The position numbers were made by a program, and so were the translations under genes. 64,000 nucleotides of DNA from Bradyrhizobium sp. ORS 278 (GTDB lineage: Bacteria; Pseudomonadota; Alphaproteobacteria; Rhizobiales; Xanthobacteraceae), in assembly GCF_000026145.1 (NCBI RefSeq), contig NC_009445.1:5734501-5798500 (forward strand), in the 5' to 3' direction. This document shows positions 62,441-64,000 of the stretch, in pieces; the first letter of the stretch is position 1, and each line of letters starts with the position of its first letter. The notes under the pieces were generated by a model that made no database searches, was not told where the DNA came from, and saw only the letters and a program-made list of their open reading frames with translations.

Positions 62441-62458
62441 CCTGCGCGCGAACTAAGG

Positions 62459-62490
62459 CCGCCGCCGCATCCCGGATGCGGCGGCGTTTT
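62459..62490 (+). terminator. Rho-independent terminator after the GCG_CRPN gene
   Basis: GCCGCCGCATCC and GGATGCGGCGGC form a near-perfect 12-bp stem with a very short loop, followed by GTTTT. It lies about 20 bases past the stop. Confidence 0.85.
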
Positions 62491-62571
62491 CATTTGATGC
62501 TTTTCTGATGAGGTGAGTTCGGAGCTGTCGCCGCAATGCCGGCGGCAACAGCTCGGCTTCAATGAAGGCGA

Positions 62572-63993
62572 TCAATTCGCCGGAATGATCTTGCCAGGGT
62601 TGAAGATGTTCTGCGGGTCGAGCGCCTGCTTGACGGCGCGCATGGCGTCGAGCGCTTCCTGGCCGAGCTCCGACTTCAGGTACTTCTGCTTGCCCTGGCC
62701 GATGCCGTGCTCGCCGGTGCAGGTGCCGCCCATCGCCTGGGCGCGCTCCACGAGGCGATGCATGAAGTCCTCGCCGCGCGCCATCTCGTCGGCATCGTCG
62801 ACGTCGCACATCAGCGAGCAGTGGAAATTGCCGTCGCCGACATGACCGACGATCGGCGAGGTCAGCTTGAGACGCGCGAGGTCCTCCTCGGTCTCGCCGA
62901 CGCAATCGGCGAGACGCGAGATCGGCACGCAGACGTCGGTCGCGACGACACCGACGCCGGGCCGGATCGCCTTGACGGACCAATAGGCATCATGACGCGC
63001 CTGCCACAGCCTGGTGCGGTCCTCCGGCTTGGTGGTCCAGGCGAAGTCGCCGCCGCCGCATTCCCTGGCGATCTCGGCGAAATTCCGCGACTGCTCGGCG
63101 ACCTCGGTTTCGCTGCCGTGGAACTCCAAGAGCAGCAGCGGCGTCTCCGGCAGGGTCAGCTTCGAATAGGCGTTGCACGCCCGCACCTGCGCCGCGTTGA
63201 GGAGTTCGATCCGCGCCATCGGGATGCCGGTCTGGATCGCGAGGATCGTCGCCTGGCAGGCGCCGCGCACGGTCTCGAACGAGCACGAGGCGGCCGCGAT
63301 CGTCTCGGGAATGCCGCGCAGGCGGATCGTCATCTCGCAGATGATACCGAGCGTGCCTTCGGCGCCGATGAACAGATGCGTCAGGTCGTAGCCGGCGGCC
63401 GACTTCTTGGCGCGGGTGCCGGTCTTGATGATCTCGCCGTCGCCGCGCACCACCTTCAGCGCCAGCACGTTCTCGCGGATGGTGCCGTAGCGCACCGCAT
63501 TGGTACCGGAGGCGCGCGTCGAGGCCATGCCGCCGAGCGAGGCGTCGGCTCCGGGATCGATCGGGAAGAACAGGCCCTGGTCGCGGAGATATTCGTTCAG
63601 CGTCTTGCGGGTGATGCCGGGCTGGATCACGCAGTCGAGATCCTCGGCATGCACCTCCAGCACCTTGTTCATGTCGCGCATGTCGATGCAGATGCCGCCG
63701 GCGGGCGCGTTGACCTGGCCCTCGAGCGAGGTGCCGGTGCCGAACGGAATGATCGGCACGCCGAGCGGGGCGCAGATGCGGACGACGTCCTGGATGTCGG
63801 CGGTCTCCTGCGCCAGGACCACACCATCCGGCGGCTGCGTCGGCAGCCAGGTCGTGGTATGGCCATGCTGCTCGCGCACGGCCTGCGAGGTGATGAGCCT
63901 GTTGCCGAAGCGGGCCGCGAGCGCGTCGAGCGCGCTTTTCAGCGCCTCCGGCGCGGGCCGCTTCAGATCGTGATGGGGGATCGTCGTCGCCAC
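62572..63993 (-). CDS. FAD-linked oxidase, D-lactate dehydrogenase/glycolate oxidase (GlcD) type
   Basis: A 473-residue flavoprotein. The FAD-binding PCMH domain has VPIIPFGTGTSLEG and DPGADASLGGMASTRASGTNAVRYG in two pieces; the C-terminal cap has ISRLADCV, PIVGHVGDGNFH with the metal or substrate-binding His, and GTCTGEHGIGQGK. These features fit D-lactate dehydrogenase (cytochrome) or the GlcD subunit, oxidising a 2-hydroxy acid and passing electrons to the respiratory chain. The GTG start is 7 bases from the window edge, preceded by GGAAG. No glcE or glcF gene is visible, so a single-subunit Dld-like enzyme is more likely. Confidence 0.9.
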   Translation of the reverse strand: MATTIPHHDLKRPAPEALKSALDALAARFGNRLITSQAVREQHGHTTTWLPTQPPDGVVLAQETADIQDVVRICAPLGVPIIPFGTGTSLEGQVNAPAGGICIDMRDMNKVLEVHAEDLDCVIQPGITRKTLNEYLRDQGLFFPIDPGADASLGGMASTRASGTNAVRYGTIRENVLALKVVRGDGEIIKTGTRAKKSAAGYDLTHLFIGAEGTLGIICEMTIRLRGIPETIAAASCSFETVRGACQATILAIQTGIPMARIELLNAAQVRACNAYSKLTLPETPLLLLEFHGSETEVAEQSRNFAEIARECGGGDFAWTTKPEDRTRLWQARHDAYWSVKAIRPGVGVVATDVCVPISRLADCVGETEEDLARLKLTSPIVGHVGDGNFHCSLMCDVDDADEMARGEDFMHRLVERAQAMGGTCTGEHGIGQGKQKYLKSELGQEALDAMRAVKQALDPQNIFNPGKIIPAN

Positions 63994-64000
63994 AGCTTCC

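Overview
This 64 kb window is GC-rich chromosomal DNA of an alphaproteobacterium, most likely Bradyrhizobium or a close relative. Four things point there: a circularly permuted, two-piece tmRNA gene with an ANDNF-type tag; an alphaproteobacterial SspB adaptor; DUF2336 and GCG_CRPN proteins; and many dispersed palindromic intergenic repeats of the kind that litter Bradyrhizobiaceae genomes. I found no tRNA, rRNA, CRISPR array, integrase, transposase or phage gene.

Layout. 0.2-3.5 kb: an ABC ATPase and, divergently, an osmoprotectant/EgtU-type importer whose permease and binding protein are one polypeptide. 3.8-9.9 kb: rhodanese, LtaS-like sulfatase-fold membrane enzyme, DUF3592, SDR pair, DUF2336. 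10.2-16.8 kb: branched-chain amino acid cluster (ilvC, LysE exporter, methyltransferase, ilvH, PLP dehydratase, ilvB), preceded by an Ile/Leu/Val-rich leader peptide and attenuator. 16.8-20.9 kb: FitAB toxin-antitoxin, miaA and serB head to head, a small secreted protein, arsH. 21.0-28.0 kb: repeats, then thyA-GNAT-folA and hflK-hflC-DUF2065-degP. 28.2-31.7 kb: TctA/TctB and a split chromate transporter. 31.8-33.0 kb: ssrA and sspB. 33.1-37.5 kb: fumC, DUF4169 and ribbon-helix-helix genes, feoAB. 37.5-39.3 kb: a quinone-reductase-like flavoprotein with a divergent LysR gene.

39.3-49.4 kb is the most coherent accessory block. On the minus strand it reads lysR, shikimate dehydrogenase, livKHMGF-type ABC importer, 3-dehydroshikimate dehydratase fused to an HPPD-like domain, and an exported carboxylesterase. 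Together this reads as import of shikimate (or quinate/dehydroshikimate), oxidation, and dehydration to protocatechuate. The substrate assignment is inferred from gene content.

49.4-64 kb: a large AsmA-like protein with an internal minisatellite, a cytochrome P450 with an MFS transporter, a repeat-filled gap, an extradiol (DODA-type) dioxygenase and DoxX with a divergent LysR gene, a SulP transporter whose C-terminus is read from a repeat, two small secreted proteins, and a GlcD/Dld-type FAD oxidase at the right edge.
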